Part shown: positions 63,861 through 64,000 of the stretch, piece by piece
Layout: every line of letters starts with the position of its first letter
Position numbering within the stretch: the first letter of the stretch is position 1
Assembly (NCBI RefSeq): GCF_963677845.1
Contig: NZ_OY782498.1
Coordinates: 692,001-756,000, forward strand
DNA: 64,000 nucleotides
Source: an uncultured Pseudodesulfovibrio sp.
GTDB taxonomy: Bacteria; Desulfobacterota; Desulfovibrionia; Desulfovibrionales; Desulfovibrionaceae
Direction: 5' to 3'
Made by a program: the position numbers and the translations under genes
The notes under the pieces: model-generated
Seen by the model: the letters and a program-made list of their open reading frames with translations, nothing else
What the model was told of the DNA's origin: nothing
Database searches by the model: none

Positions 63861-64000
63861 TTATTGAACCGTTTGTGTGGGGGCAGGTGCGGACTCTATG
63901 GATTCGAGCAATTGGTCGCGGGATTCTTTGAGTCCCTGACGAAGCAGCAACCGTTTGCCAGTGGAAAGGCGTTTGAATTCCGGTCTGTCGGCCAGCTCGG
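63861..64000 (-). CDS. 3' end of an unidentified gene (runs off right edge)
   Basis: On the minus strand the frame is open from the window edge to a TAA at 63861-63863, giving 46 codons that end in LLESIESAPAPTQTVQ. The segment is charged and helical in character (RLSTGKRLLLRQGLKESRDQ). It has a proline/threonine tail. No family can be named from this fragment. The hairpin CCGCCCC/GGGGCGG (63787-63829) downstream lacks a T run. Confidence 0.55.
   Translation of the reverse strand, partial: ELADRPEFKRLSTGKRLLLRQGLKESRDQLLESIESAPAPTQTVQ

Noticed and set aside
1-64000. Mobile elements, prophage, CRISPR arrays or defence islands
   Set aside because: I looked for transposases, integrases, phage structural genes, cas genes, restriction enzymes and regular spacer repeats and found none. 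tRNA genes show no attached integrase or duplicated 3' end.

Overview
The window looks like the chromosome of a sulfate-reducing Desulfovibrionales bacterium, most likely close to Pseudodesulfovibrio. This rests on gene content and order, not on a database search. The main pointers are the alternative siroheme-dependent heme genes (ahbC-hemB-ahbD-ahbA), futalosine-pathway menaquinone genes (mqnE, mqnC, mqnA, mqnD), hydrogenase maturation genes hypD-hypE, and the way the translation genes are merged into one block. I see no insertion sequence, prophage, CRISPR array or plasmid-type gene. Almost all of the window is core chromosome.

Layout. 1-7.2 kb: the 5' part of an HD-domain protein, an orphan 7-TM protein, hypD-hypE with a strong terminator, then cheV, a dus tRNA-dihydrouridine synthase and a periplasmic solute-binding-like protein on the minus strand. 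7.2-38.6 kb: a nearly unbroken plus-strand information-processing block. It runs tRNA-Thr, tRNA-Tyr, tRNA-Gly, a tRNA-like remnant, tuf, rpmG, tRNA-Trp, secE, nusG, rplK, rplA, rplJ, rplL, rpoB, rpoC, then rpsL, rpsG, fusA, then the S10, spc and alpha clusters through secY, map, rpmJ, rpsM, rpsK, rpsD, rpoA and rplQ. It closes with a textbook terminator. 38.7-44.2 kb: a LysR regulator, then mqnA, mqnC, mqnE and a TetR regulator on the minus strand, with mqnD divergent. 44.3-50 kb: a DMT permease, then a minus-strand Mla-type lipid-transport operon (STAS-MlaE fusion, MlaF, MlaD, auxiliary lipoprotein) that runs into darP and a small zinc-ribbon gene. 50.1-53.6 kb: an Lrp-type regulator and bifunctional proline dehydrogenase PutA. 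53.7-57.8 kb: a GNAT acetyltransferase, ABC-F protein Uup, rpe, and a second solute-binding-like protein. 57.9-62.5 kb: the heme operon, read right to left as ahbC, hemB, ahbD, ahbA and a small membrane protein. 62.6-64 kb: an OmpA-type lipoprotein and the 3' end of an unidentified gene.

How the genes work together. The central block supplies the ribosome, RNA polymerase, Sec translocon and translation factors. The mqn genes make menaquinone and the ahb genes make heme b from siroheme; both serve anaerobic membrane electron transport. HypD and HypE build the cyanide ligands of NiFe hydrogenases. PutA oxidises proline to glutamate and is probably controlled by the adjacent Lrp-type protein. 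The Mla genes maintain outer-membrane lipid asymmetry.

The main structure not explained by ordinary genes is a family of five structured intergenic repeats, three of them inside the heme operon and two between hypE and cheV. They share GCCTCC and AAACTTTTT boxes around different long hairpins. One copy supplies the ribosome-binding site of ahbA. I found no clearly new enzyme system in this window.
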